Of a stretch of DNA of 8,798 bases, positions 1-6,805 are shown piece by piece. Location of the stretch: assembly GCA_003449595.1 (NCBI GenBank), contig DMHB01000099.1, positions 2,156 to 10,953 of the forward strand, given 5' to 3'. Under the pieces are notes generated by a model. The model was not told the DNA's origin. It searched no databases and was given only the letters and a program-made list of their open reading frames with translations. The stretch comes from Microscillaceae bacterium. GTDB taxonomy: Bacteria > Bacteroidota > Bacteroidia > Cytophagales > Microscillaceae. Positions within the stretch are counted from its first letter, which is position 1. Every line of letters starts with the position of its first letter. The translations under genes were made by a program, and so were the position numbers.

Positions 1-95
1 CCCAACAAGCAAAGGCAAGGCATCAGCAGCAGCCAAAGGAAAGCGGCGATACACCAACTTAACACAGGTTTCCAAAAATGATTATACCGAAACAT
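1..95 (-). CDS. Partial CDS, N-terminus of an exported or membrane protein
   Basis: An open frame starts at an ATG (complement of 93-95) and stays open to the left edge, giving about 31 residues with no stop. The visible part reads MFRYNHFWKPVLSW and then a hydrophobic stretch rich in Leu, Ala, Trp and Cys up to the edge. Short basic N-region followed by a roughly 18-residue apolar core is what a signal peptide or first membrane segment looks like. The other two minus-strand frames give nothing better: one stops shortly after its ATG and the other has no ATG. The gene is divergent from the aminotransferase at 180, with 84 bases between the two starts. Function cannot be told from this fragment. 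Confidence is limited because only 95 bases are visible, and a chance open frame of this length is common. Confidence 0.5.
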   Translation of the reverse strand, partial: MFRYNHFWKPVLSWCIAAFLWLLLMPCLCLL

Positions 96-132
96 AGCAT
101 CTACTCCAAGTCATCCACCAAAGTCTTTTCCC

Positions 133-159
133 TTGGTTTGGAAAAAATCCTTAGTTTTG
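133..159 (+). promoter_or_regulatory. Candidate Bacteroidota promoter for the aminotransferase gene
   Basis: TAGTTTTG at 152-159 matches the Bacteroidota -7 consensus TAnnTTTG exactly. A TTG at 133-135 lies 16 bases upstream, slightly short of the usual 17-23 spacing to the -33 element. A transcript starting a few bases after 159 would have a leader of only about 10-15 nt before the ATG at 180. AAGG at 172-175 could act as a weak ribosome binding site, the only such site before any start in this window. Position in a divergent intergenic region supports the call; the match is short, so chance is possible. Confidence 0.4.
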
Positions 160-179
160 TTTGCACAATTTAAGGCAAA

Positions 180-1271
180 ATGACAACAAAAACGTATTTC
201 ACTCCGGGACCGGCACAACTTTACCCCACTGCCCAAGCGCACTTGCAACAAGCGTTAGAGCTGCAAATTCCTTCCATTTCTCACCGCAGCAGGCAGTTTC
301 AGGCCATTTACCAACAGTGCTTCGAAGCCCTGAAAGCATTGCTTCACATTCCGGCAGATTTTGCCGTATTGTTTACCGGCTCGGCCACTGAAATTTGGGA
401 AAGAATTATTTTAAACTGTAGTGAGCGCGGCAGTTTTCACCTGGTCAATGGGGCTTTTTCAGAGAAGTTTTATGAAGTAGCCGCTCAGCTCAAACACAAT
501 CCTATCAAACAAGAAGCTGCCTTGGGCGAAGGCTTCGACCCTGCTGAAGTGATCGAGGTGCTTAGGCTTTGCGATACTGCCGAAATTGTTGGACTTACCC
601 ACAATGAAACCAGCGCCGGGGTCAGTATGCCCGAGGCCCATTTGCACCAAATAGCCGCCGCCTGCCCCGAAAAGCTCACTTTCGTGGATATGGTGTCTTC
701 GGCACCTTATCCGCGGTTAGACTATGGCTTGATAGATTCTGCCTATTTTTCAGTTCAAAAAGGATTTGGACTGCCTGCAGGGTTAGGCGTTTGGATTGTC
801 GGCCCTCGGTGCTTGGCCAAAGCCCAACAAATCGCGCAAAGCGGCAAACCTATGGGTGCTTTGACTTTGATGGATTTGTGGAAAAACTTTGAAAAGTTTC
901 AAACGCCGGCCACGCCCAATGTACTGGCCATCTACTTGCTGGGCAAGGTCGCAGAAGATATGCTCCGCCAAGGCATAGACCACATCAGGCAAGATATCGA
1001 GCAAAAAGCAAAAGCCTTGTACGATTACTTGGGCAGTAGCAGCATTATGCAGCCCTTTGTGCGTAACGAAGCCGTGCGCTCGCAAACTGTGGTGGTGGCC
1101 GATTTAGACATCGCGCAAAGCAAAATAATGGAACGACTCCAGCGCAAAGGGTTTGTGGTGGGCACGGGCTATAAGGAATACAAAGAAAAGCACCTCCGGA
1201 TTGCCAATTTTCCGGCGACTACTTGGGCCGACATCGAAAATTTAATTAAGGAGTTCAAAAAAGTAGAGTAA
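180..1271 (+). CDS. Class V aminotransferase, SerC-like (PLP-dependent)
   Basis: A 363-residue fold type I PLP enzyme of aminotransferase class V. Near the N-terminus TPGPAQLYP (8-16) and SHRSRQF (34-40) match the family's substrate loop; H35 and R36 align with the SerC His41/Arg42 phosphate-binding pair. HNETSAG (141-147) resembles the SerC NETIDG segment that contacts PLP. FVDMVSS (168-174) supplies the Asp (D170) that binds the pyridine nitrogen. SVQKGFG (191-197) contains the likely Schiff-base lysine, K194. LRIANFP (339-345) supplies R340, the counterpart of the SerC C-terminal substrate Arg. The length fits SerC (about 360). Phosphoserine transamination in serine synthesis is therefore plausible, but the N-terminus differs from typical SerC (FSAGP), and an alanine-glyoxylate-type or other activity is possible. 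The ATG at 180 gives the family's N-terminus; the TTG at 161 is in a different frame. Cytosolic; likely the first gene of the plus-strand run, 32 bases before the next. Confidence 0.88.
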   Translation: MTTKTYFTPGPAQLYPTAQAHLQQALELQIPSISHRSRQFQAIYQQCFEALKALLHIPADFAVLFTGSATEIWERIILNCSERGSFHLVNGAFSEKFYEVAAQLKHNPIKQEAALGEGFDPAEVIEVLRLCDTAEIVGLTHNETSAGVSMPEAHLHQIAAACPEKLTFVDMVSSAPYPRLDYGLIDSAYFSVQKGFGLPAGLGVWIVGPRCLAKAQQIAQSGKPMGALTLMDLWKNFEKFQTPATPNVLAIYLLGKVAEDMLRQGIDHIRQDIEQKAKALYDYLGSSSIMQPFVRNEAVRSQTVVVADLDIAQSKIMERLQRKGFVVGTGYKEYKEKHLRIANFPATTWADIENLIKEFKKVE

Positions 1272-1303
1272 ATTCTCTTAAATTCGTATTCCTTCACTTT
1301 TTA

Positions 1304-2656
1304 ATGGTTCTTTATCCTATGCAAAGCAAGTATTCCCTACTTATTTTTTTAACCTTGTGGTGGTTTGTATCACAGAATTCGCACGCACAAACTACCAGCC
1401 TGCCAATCCCTTCGAAGGCCGAACAATTAGACGATTTGTTTTTGGCTCTTTACAATACCAACCAATTCAATGGCTCGGTGCTGGTGATTGAAGAAGGCAA
1501 AGTGATTTACCACCGGGCATTGGGCTGGGCCAATGTGGCTGAACGCGACACTTTTCAAACCTATACGCCTATTCGGGTGGCTTCGGTTTCCAAGCAATTC
1601 ACTTCTATGGCGGTGATGATGCTCAAGGAAGCCGGCAAAATTACCTATTCAGATGATGTAAGAATGTATTTGCCCGAGCTTAGCTTTGAAGGCGTTACCA
1701 TTAAAAACTTATTGGAGCATTCTTCCGGTATTCCCGATTATTTTGCTTATGACAGCGACCTCTCGCGCCGGTTCAATAGAACGATGAACAACCAAGACTT
1801 GATTGATTATTTTGCCAAATCGAAACTCTTGTTCAAACCCGGCAGCCAATGCCAGTACAGCAACACTAACTATGTATATTTGGCAACCATTGTAGAGCGT
1901 ATTTCGGGGATGCCTTTCGACCAATTTTTGAAAAAGAATATTTTCGCCCCGCTTCACATGTCGGCCTTTGTGTATAACACCAGTACTCATACTACTGTAG
2001 ATACAATACTCGTCAAAGCAGGTACTTCGGCACGCTGGGACACCCTCAGGCAAGGCAACAAAATAGAAATTTTACAAACCACTACCCAACGCTACGAACT
2101 CAAAACCCGCCTACTCAAAAGAGCCATTGGCTACGACCCCGATCCGGCCAACGGGCAGTGGAATGTACTTGATTACAATGTGTATGATGGGATGATGGGC
2201 GAAAAGGATGTTTGTATTTCGACCGAAGATTTTATCAAATGGGACGAAGCCCTGCACAACCACCGCTTGGTAAGCGATGCCAGTTTTGCTGAGGCTGTTA
2301 CGCCCTATGGAGTGCCCAGCGGCGAGGATTATAGCTTTGGCCGAGGCTGGAAGATTTACAACGACCGCCCCCACGTCAGTTTTCACCACGGCTATTACAG
2401 GGGTTTCCGGACTTATATCCAGCGCAACCGAGGCAATTGCAACACCATTGTCATACTAAGTAACCGCTCTATAGGCAGAAAAATTTATGATATGTACCAC
2501 TGTGTCGAAAATATACTGGCTGGCGAACCATATGAGGTGCCTGAACCCAAGCCTTGGGAAAAAAAATTTTTAGACGTTTTCGAATCACAATATAAAATAC
2601 AATATGAACCGCTGCATACCCTACCCAAAGTGCAGCTTGCCAACGACCCTCGCTAA
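1304..2656 (+). CDS. Exported beta-lactamase-fold serine hydrolase (class C / PBP-like)
   Basis: A 450-residue member of the beta-lactamase/penicillin-binding-protein-like serine hydrolase family (Pfam Beta-lactamase). All three active-site motifs are visible: SVSK (94-97, nucleophile S94 and general base K97) inside RVASVSKQFTS, YSN (185-187), and HHG (361-363) in the place of KTG/HxG. Between the second and third motifs an insert of about 60 residues (240-300) probably forms a lid over the pocket. The N-terminus carries a signal peptide: SKY, a hydrophobic run LLIFLTLWWFV, and a cleavage site near SHA|Q (26-29). ATG at 1304 is the longest start, but the in-frame ATG at 1319 (M6) gives a more typical signal peptide and may be the true start. 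Substrate is unknown: this family includes D-aminopeptidases, carboxypeptidases and esterases, and real beta-lactam resistance should not be assumed. Likely periplasmic. Its last 53 bases overlap the next gene. Confidence 0.93.
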   Translation: MVLYPMQSKYSLLIFLTLWWFVSQNSHAQTTSLPIPSKAEQLDDLFLALYNTNQFNGSVLVIEEGKVIYHRALGWANVAERDTFQTYTPIRVASVSKQFTSMAVMMLKEAGKITYSDDVRMYLPELSFEGVTIKNLLEHSSGIPDYFAYDSDLSRRFNRTMNNQDLIDYFAKSKLLFKPGSQCQYSNTNYVYLATIVERISGMPFDQFLKKNIFAPLHMSAFVYNTSTHTTVDTILVKAGTSARWDTLRQGNKIEILQTTTQRYELKTRLLKRAIGYDPDPANGQWNVLDYNVYDGMMGEKDVCISTEDFIKWDEALHNHRLVSDASFAEAVTPYGVPSGEDYSFGRGWKIYNDRPHVSFHHGYYRGFRTYIQRNRGNCNTIVILSNRSIGRKIYDMYHCVENILAGEPYEVPEPKPWEKKFLDVFESQYKIQYEPLHTLPKVQLANDPR

Positions 2657-3791
2657 TTCTTTATTTCGTTTTACAGGGCAGGCACTGCTTAGCTGGCTTT
2701 TGTTTTCAGGGTTGGCCTACCACCATCCCTGCCACGCTTGGGGCTTTTTTGCCCACAAACACATCAATCGGCTGGCTGTGTTTACCCTGCCCCCCGAGAT
2801 GATTGGCTTCTACAAACACTACATCATTTATTTAGCCGAAAATGCCATCAACCCCGATGCCCGACGCTATGCTGTAAAAGATGAAGCCCCGAGGCATTTC
2901 TTAGATGCCGATGTATATGACCAAATTTATGGCAAAGGCCGCGCTGTATATGAACTGCCCCGCTATTGGAAAGATGCTGTCGAGGTTTTCACCGAAGATA
3001 CTTTGATGGCCTATGGCATTGTGCCTTGGCACATCGAACGGATGAAATATCGGCTTATCAATGCTTTTGAAGCCGGCGACACCAAAGCCATTTTGCGCAT
3101 TTCAGCCGACTTAGGGCATTACATCGCCGATGCTAATGTGCCGCTTCATACTACCGAAAATTACAACGGTCAACTGTCGGGGCAAATCGGCATTCACGGC
3201 TTTTGGGAGTCGCGGTTGCCCGAATTATTTTTCGAGGGGTACGATTTTTTTGTGGGCAAGGCCACCTATTTGAAAAACACCCAATTGGCCGCTTGGGATG
3301 CAGTTATTTTAGCCCATACGGCTTTAGACTCTGTGCTCAGTTTTGAAAAAACCCTGACCACCCGATTTGATGAAAGCAGGAAATTTACCTACGAAGAGCG
3401 CAACAAAATCACCATCCGTACCTATTCCCGCCCTTTTTCAGAGGCTTATCACCAGATGCTGGGCGGCCAAGTAGAACGTAGGCTGCGGGCTTCAATTAAA
3501 ATGGTGGGCGATTTTTGGTACACTTGCTGGGTCGAAGCCGGCAAACCCGACCTCAACAAACTTTTAGACAAAGAATACGACGAACAAAAAGACCAAGAAC
3601 TTCAAGAAGAAAAAGAACAATGGAAAAACCAAGAAATCCAAACACGCCCCCACGAAATAGCTTTGGCCACCGACCCTCATCACCCAAACCCAGCCCCTTA
3701 CTTGCCAAAATCCAATCGAAATTGCTGTCAGTACAATCCACTACCCAACTATTATAAAAAATTTATATCGACTGCCAAAAATGAGCGTTAA
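2604..3791 (+). CDS. Exported zinc-dependent phospholipase C-like protein
   Basis: A 395-residue protein of the zinc-dependent phospholipase C / S1-P1 nuclease superfamily, of the Bacteroidota type beginning WGFFAHKHINR. The hydrophobic segment ALLSWLLFSGLA (27-38) and CHA|W imply signal cleavage just before W46, so Trp would be residue 1 of the mature protein, as in clostridial alpha-toxin, where Trp1 binds zinc. The other expected ligands are present: H51 or H53, D101, H143, H172, D176, H182, H198 and E202. The spacings HxxxD (172-176), H172 to H182, and HxxxE (198-202) equal those of alpha-toxin (126-130, 126-136, 148-152). The lipid-binding C2-like domain of alpha-toxin is not recognisable; instead the tail (about 316-345) is a highly charged, Glu/Lys/Gln-rich, probably helical stretch followed by a Pro/Asn-rich end. 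ATG 2604 is the only in-frame ATG before the signal peptide (a TTG at 2637 is the alternative) and lies inside the preceding hydrolase gene. Phosphodiesterase activity on lipids is inferred; nuclease activity is the alternative. Confidence 0.88.
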   Translation: MNRCIPYPKCSLPTTLANSLFRFTGQALLSWLLFSGLAYHHPCHAWGFFAHKHINRLAVFTLPPEMIGFYKHYIIYLAENAINPDARRYAVKDEAPRHFLDADVYDQIYGKGRAVYELPRYWKDAVEVFTEDTLMAYGIVPWHIERMKYRLINAFEAGDTKAILRISADLGHYIADANVPLHTTENYNGQLSGQIGIHGFWESRLPELFFEGYDFFVGKATYLKNTQLAAWDAVILAHTALDSVLSFEKTLTTRFDESRKFTYEERNKITIRTYSRPFSEAYHQMLGGQVERRLRASIKMVGDFWYTCWVEAGKPDLNKLLDKEYDEQKDQELQEEKEQWKNQEIQTRPHEIALATDPHHPNPAPYLPKSNRNCCQYNPLPNYYKKFISTAKNER

Positions 3792-3801
3792 AATTGTAAA
3801 C

Positions 3802-3827
3802 TTGCGTGTTTTTAACTTCAATATTTG
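3802..3827 (+). promoter_or_regulatory. Weak candidate promoter before the NADH dehydrogenase gene
   Basis: The 46-base gap between the phospholipase-like gene and the NADH dehydrogenase contains AATATTTG (3820-3827), one mismatch from the TAnnTTTG -7 box. TTG triplets lie 15 bases (3802-3804) and 23 bases (3794-3796) upstream as possible -33 elements. The box ends only 10 bases before the ATG, so any leader would be almost absent. The gap is AT-rich compared with the flanking genes. A chance match is quite likely. Confidence 0.2.
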
Positions 3828-3837
3828 AGAACTCCAT

Positions 3838-5151
3838 ATGCCCAGAATACCAGACATCGGAAAGCGCAGAATCGTCATCATTGGCGGCGGTTTCGGTGGA
3901 ATGAAACTTGCCCAATCACTTAAAAAATTAGATGTACAAGTAGTCCTCTTCGACAAACACAATCATCATACTTTTCAACCACTGCTCTACCAAGTAGCCA
4001 CCTCCGGTTTAGAAACCGGCTCCATCATTTATCCTTTGCGTAAGAAATTTGAGGGACACAAAAACTTTTTCTTCCGCTATGGCGAAGTAATTAAAATCAG
4101 CCCTGAAAAAAACGAGATAGAAACCTCTATTGGCCATTTGCATTACGATTACCTCGTCATTGCGACCGGTGCTGCCACCAATTATTATGGAATGGCCGAC
4201 ATCGAGAAAAATGCCTTCCCAATGAAGACCATAGAAGACTCTATCGCTTTGCGCAACCGCATCATCCGCAACTTTGAAAATGCCCTGCTTGCCGAAAGTG
4301 AAGAACTGATGAATAGTTTCGTTGACTTTGTAGTGGTTGGCGGCGGGCCGACTGGTGTAGAAGTAGCCGGTGCTTTAGCCGAACTGCGCTCACACGTATT
4401 TCCACACGATTATAAAGAGCTGAACCTCAAGCATATGGACATCGACTTGATCGAAGCCTCTCCGCGTTTGCTCAATGGAATGTCGGACGAAGCCGGTGAA
4501 AAAGCCAAGCAATTTTTAGAAGATTTAGGCATTCGTGTACACCTCAATAAATCGGTCAAGTCGTATGATGGCTATACCGTAACCCTGAATGACAATACAC
4601 GCATCATTAGCCAAACCCTGATATGGGCTGCCGGTGTAGCCGGGGCTCCCATTGCAGGTCTGAAAGAAGAAGCCGTAGTACGTGGAAATCGCTATCAGGT
4701 AGATGAATTCAACCGGGTGATAGGCTACGACAATATATTTGCCATTGGCGATGTAGCGGCTATGATCACAGAAGACACCCCGCGAGGCCACCCAATGGTA
4801 GCGCAACCTGCCATCCAACAGGGCAAACACTTAGCCAAGAACTTTCAGTATATTTTAAAAAGCCGCCCTATGAAGCCTTTCAAATACAAGGATTTAGGTT
4901 CGATGGCAACCATTGGCCGCAACCGGGCGGTGGTCGATATCGGCAAGTTCAAAATGCAAGGTTTCTTGGCTTGGTTCGTCTGGATGTTTGTCCACCTGAT
5001 GGCATTGGTTGGCCACCGCAACCGTGTACTTGTATTCATCAACTGGATGTGGGGCTATTTGAGCTACGACAAAAGCAACCGACTTATCATCGGCGAAAGC
5101 GGTTCGCATACCCTTGAAATCGATAAACACCGACCCGAGGCTACCATTTAA
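3838..5151 (+). CDS. ndh: Type II NADH:quinone oxidoreductase (NDH-2)
   Basis: A 437-residue flavoprotein that passes electrons from NADH to membrane quinone without pumping protons, on the cytoplasmic face of the inner membrane. The N-terminal FAD Rossmann motif is IIGGGFGG (14-21), with a further FAD contact at FQPLLYQVAT (46-55) and the LVIATGA segment (106-112). The second Rossmann motif, VVGGGPTGVEVAG (166-178), binds NADH. FAIGDVA (301-307) is the FAD ribityl-binding Asp motif. AQPAIQQG (322-329) matches the AQxAxQxG quinone-site signature of NDH-2 enzymes. The C-terminal region (about 374-410), with FLAWFVWMFVHLMALVG and a Trp/Tyr-rich stretch, is the membrane-anchoring part. The length is typical of the family (E. 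coli Ndh, 434). ATG 3838 gives a short normal lead-in to the first FAD motif. It follows the phospholipase-like gene by 46 bases and precedes rbfA by 33, so co-transcription is possible but there is no evident functional link. Confidence 0.95.
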   Translation: MPRIPDIGKRRIVIIGGGFGGMKLAQSLKKLDVQVVLFDKHNHHTFQPLLYQVATSGLETGSIIYPLRKKFEGHKNFFFRYGEVIKISPEKNEIETSIGHLHYDYLVIATGAATNYYGMADIEKNAFPMKTIEDSIALRNRIIRNFENALLAESEELMNSFVDFVVVGGGPTGVEVAGALAELRSHVFPHDYKELNLKHMDIDLIEASPRLLNGMSDEAGEKAKQFLEDLGIRVHLNKSVKSYDGYTVTLNDNTRIISQTLIWAAGVAGAPIAGLKEEAVVRGNRYQVDEFNRVIGYDNIFAIGDVAAMITEDTPRGHPMVAQPAIQQGKHLAKNFQYILKSRPMKPFKYKDLGSMATIGRNRAVVDIGKFKMQGFLAWFVWMFVHLMALVGHRNRVLVFINWMWGYLSYDKSNRLIIGESGSHTLEIDKHRPEATI

Positions 5152-5184
5152 CACAAGCCTTTCAATTTTAAAAGTTCAATACCT

Positions 5185-5562
5185 ATGGAATCAACTCGCC
5201 AACAAAAATTTGCCAAATTGGTACAGCGCGAACTAAGCGATATTTTTCAGCGCGAAGCCCGTAGCCTGTTTGGCCAAGTGTTCATCACCATCACACAAGT
5301 GCGGGTAACTCCTGATTTGGGTATCGCCAAAATTTATTTGAGTTTGCTACTCGACAAGCAAAAAGAAGAAACCTTGGAAATGATCCAAGAACAAACCAAA
5401 ACCCTCCGGCAAATGATGGCCCAACGCATCAAAAACCAGGTACGCGTAATCCCTGAATTACACTTTTATTTGGATGATACCGCCGATTATGCCGCCCATA
5501 TCGAAGATTTGTTGTCGGGCTTAGACATTCCGCCTGCCGACGAAGAAGAACCCACCAACTAA
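5185..5562 (+). CDS. rbfA: Ribosome-binding factor A
   Basis: A 125-residue protein matching RbfA, the single-domain type II KH-fold factor that binds the 30S subunit and helps mature the 5' end of 16S rRNA, important at low temperature. The conserved order is visible: an N-terminal helix with RQQKFAKLVQRELSDIFQRE (5-24), the strand pair around VFITITQVRVTPDLGIAKIYLSLL (32-55, containing the characteristic V-TPDL-AK-Y pattern), a second helix with LRQMMAQRI (74-82), and the closing VRVIPELHFYLDDT segment (86-99). The acidic C-terminal tail (DEEEP) is short and family-typical. Length is close to E. coli RbfA (133). No Shine-Dalgarno sequence is present before the ATG at 5185, as expected for Bacteroidota. 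The LolC/E-type permease begins 6 bases after its stop, so the two are almost certainly in one transcript. Confidence 0.95.
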   Translation: MESTRQQKFAKLVQRELSDIFQREARSLFGQVFITITQVRVTPDLGIAKIYLSLLLDKQKEETLEMIQEQTKTLRQMMAQRIKNQVRVIPELHFYLDDTADYAAHIEDLLSGLDIPPADEEEPTN

Positions 5563-5568
5563 GTTGCC

Positions 5569-6801
5569 ATGTCGGTTCCTTTTTGGATAGCCAAGCGTTA
5601 TTTCTTTTCGCTCAAAAAAGCTCGTTTCATCAGCATCGTATCGGTTATTTCGATGCTGGGCGTAGCCGTTGGCACGATGGCCTTGGTGCTGGTATTGTCG
5701 GTTTTCAATGGCTTGGAAGGACTAATCCGCAAACTACACCATACCCTCAACCCCGACCTCAAAGTAATAGCCGCTCAAGGCAAATCGTTTGGCATTACAG
5801 CCGACTGGATGGCTCAGCTTCAAACCGTTGAGGGAGTTGCCTACCTGACCGAGATAATCGAAGACAATGCCGTGCTGCGCTACCAAGATGTGCAAATGGT
5901 AGTCAACCTCAAAGGGGTAAGCGAAAACTACCGCAAACAATCGAATGTAGAGCGCGCAATGGTGCGTGGCGAATTTACCCTTCGCCGTGGCAACACCCAA
6001 TATGCCGTGACGGGGCGCGGCGTGCAGCGCTCGATGGGCATTAGCCTAAGCAACCAAACCGACCTAATGGAGCTTTGGTATCCGAAACGCTCCAAAAAAA
6101 TCAGTTTAGGAGAAATCAACCCCGAAAAAAACTTTAACCGAAAATTCATCCTCCCCGTAGGCATATTCGCCGTAGAGCAACAGTATGATGAAAAATATGT
6201 GTTTGTCCCCATTTCTTTTGCCGAGTCGCTTTTGGAATACAACCAACGCCGCACCTCGTTAGAAATCAAGGTGAAACCTAATTACACAGTCGCTCAGGTA
6301 CAAAAAGCCCTGCAAAAAAAGTTGGGCAGCCAGTTTGTAGTGCAAAACACCGACGAGCAACAAGCCGGCCTATTGAAAGCCATTCAAATAGAGAAGTTTT
6401 TTGTCTATATCACTCTTTCGTTTGTGTTGGCGGTGGCATCGTTCAATATCTTCTTCTCGTTGACGATGCTGGCCATCGAAAAGAAAAAAGACATTGCCGT
6501 ACTCTACACCTTAGGCGCTGAAGTGGGTACGATTCGGCGCATTTTTATCTTTGAGGGAGTTCTCATTTCCCTCATCGGGGCCACCCTGGGAATGACCACC
6601 GGCTTGGGTATTTGCTTGTTACAACAGCAATTTGGCATCATTCCAATGGGCACAGCCACCACCATTGTCAGCGCCTACCCTGTCGAGCTGCGCCTGAATG
6701 ACTTCTTGTTTTCTGCCCTTTCGGTCATCATCATCACCTTGCTTTCGTCAGTGCCTCCGGCCTTGCGCATCGACCCAACGCAAGTAAAAGCGTATTTGTA
6801 G
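5569..6801 (+). CDS. LolC/LolE-family ABC transporter permease
   Basis: A 410-residue inner-membrane protein of the FtsX/MacB/LolCE permease family. The first segment, VISMLGVAVGTMALVLVLSVFNGLE (26-50), matches the LolC/LolE start very well (the pattern G-x-x-x-G-x-MALV-x-VLSV-x-NG-x-E). A long periplasmic domain (about 50-275) follows, then three more membrane segments at about 277-302, 326-352 and 376-397. The cytoplasmic loop LAIEKKKDIAVLYTLGAEVGTIRRIF (301-326) is the family's coupling region for the ATPase. This gives the four-segment LolCE topology and length (about 400). In Gram-negative bacteria such proteins extract lipoproteins from the inner membrane with the ATPase LolD; here no ATPase gene lies nearby, so the partner must be encoded elsewhere. 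The stop is followed after 4 bases by the next ATG. The role in lipoprotein sorting is inferred from the family; a MacB-type exporter is less likely because no ATPase domain is fused or adjacent. Confidence 0.9.
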   Translation: MSVPFWIAKRYFFSLKKARFISIVSVISMLGVAVGTMALVLVLSVFNGLEGLIRKLHHTLNPDLKVIAAQGKSFGITADWMAQLQTVEGVAYLTEIIEDNAVLRYQDVQMVVNLKGVSENYRKQSNVERAMVRGEFTLRRGNTQYAVTGRGVQRSMGISLSNQTDLMELWYPKRSKKISLGEINPEKNFNRKFILPVGIFAVEQQYDEKYVFVPISFAESLLEYNQRRTSLEIKVKPNYTVAQVQKALQKKLGSQFVVQNTDEQQAGLLKAIQIEKFFVYITLSFVLAVASFNIFFSLTMLAIEKKKDIAVLYTLGAEVGTIRRIFIFEGVLISLIGATLGMTTGLGICLLQQQFGIIPMGTATTIVSAYPVELRLNDFLFSALSVIIITLLSSVPPALRIDPTQVKAYL

Positions 6802-6805
6802 CTTT

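Noticed and set aside
161..391. A 76-codon plus-strand frame starting at TTG before the aminotransferase
   Set aside because: It overlaps the strongly supported aminotransferase in another frame, starts with TTG, and its translation has no recognisable domain or signal.
1304..2656. Antibiotic-resistance beta-lactamase
   Set aside because: The SxxK, YxN and HxG motifs define the broad serine hydrolase family; the HxG third motif and the large insert fit peptidase or esterase-type members rather than a dedicated resistance enzyme.
3515..3757. An 80-codon plus-strand frame inside the tail of the phospholipase C-like gene
   Set aside because: Its Arg/Pro/Thr-rich product is what a frame-shifted reading of an A-rich, charged tail gives; there is no sign of an independent gene.
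4525..5154. Several minus-strand frames opposite the NADH dehydrogenase gene
   Set aside because: They lie antisense to a gene with intact FAD, NADH and quinone motifs, and none has recognisable domains.
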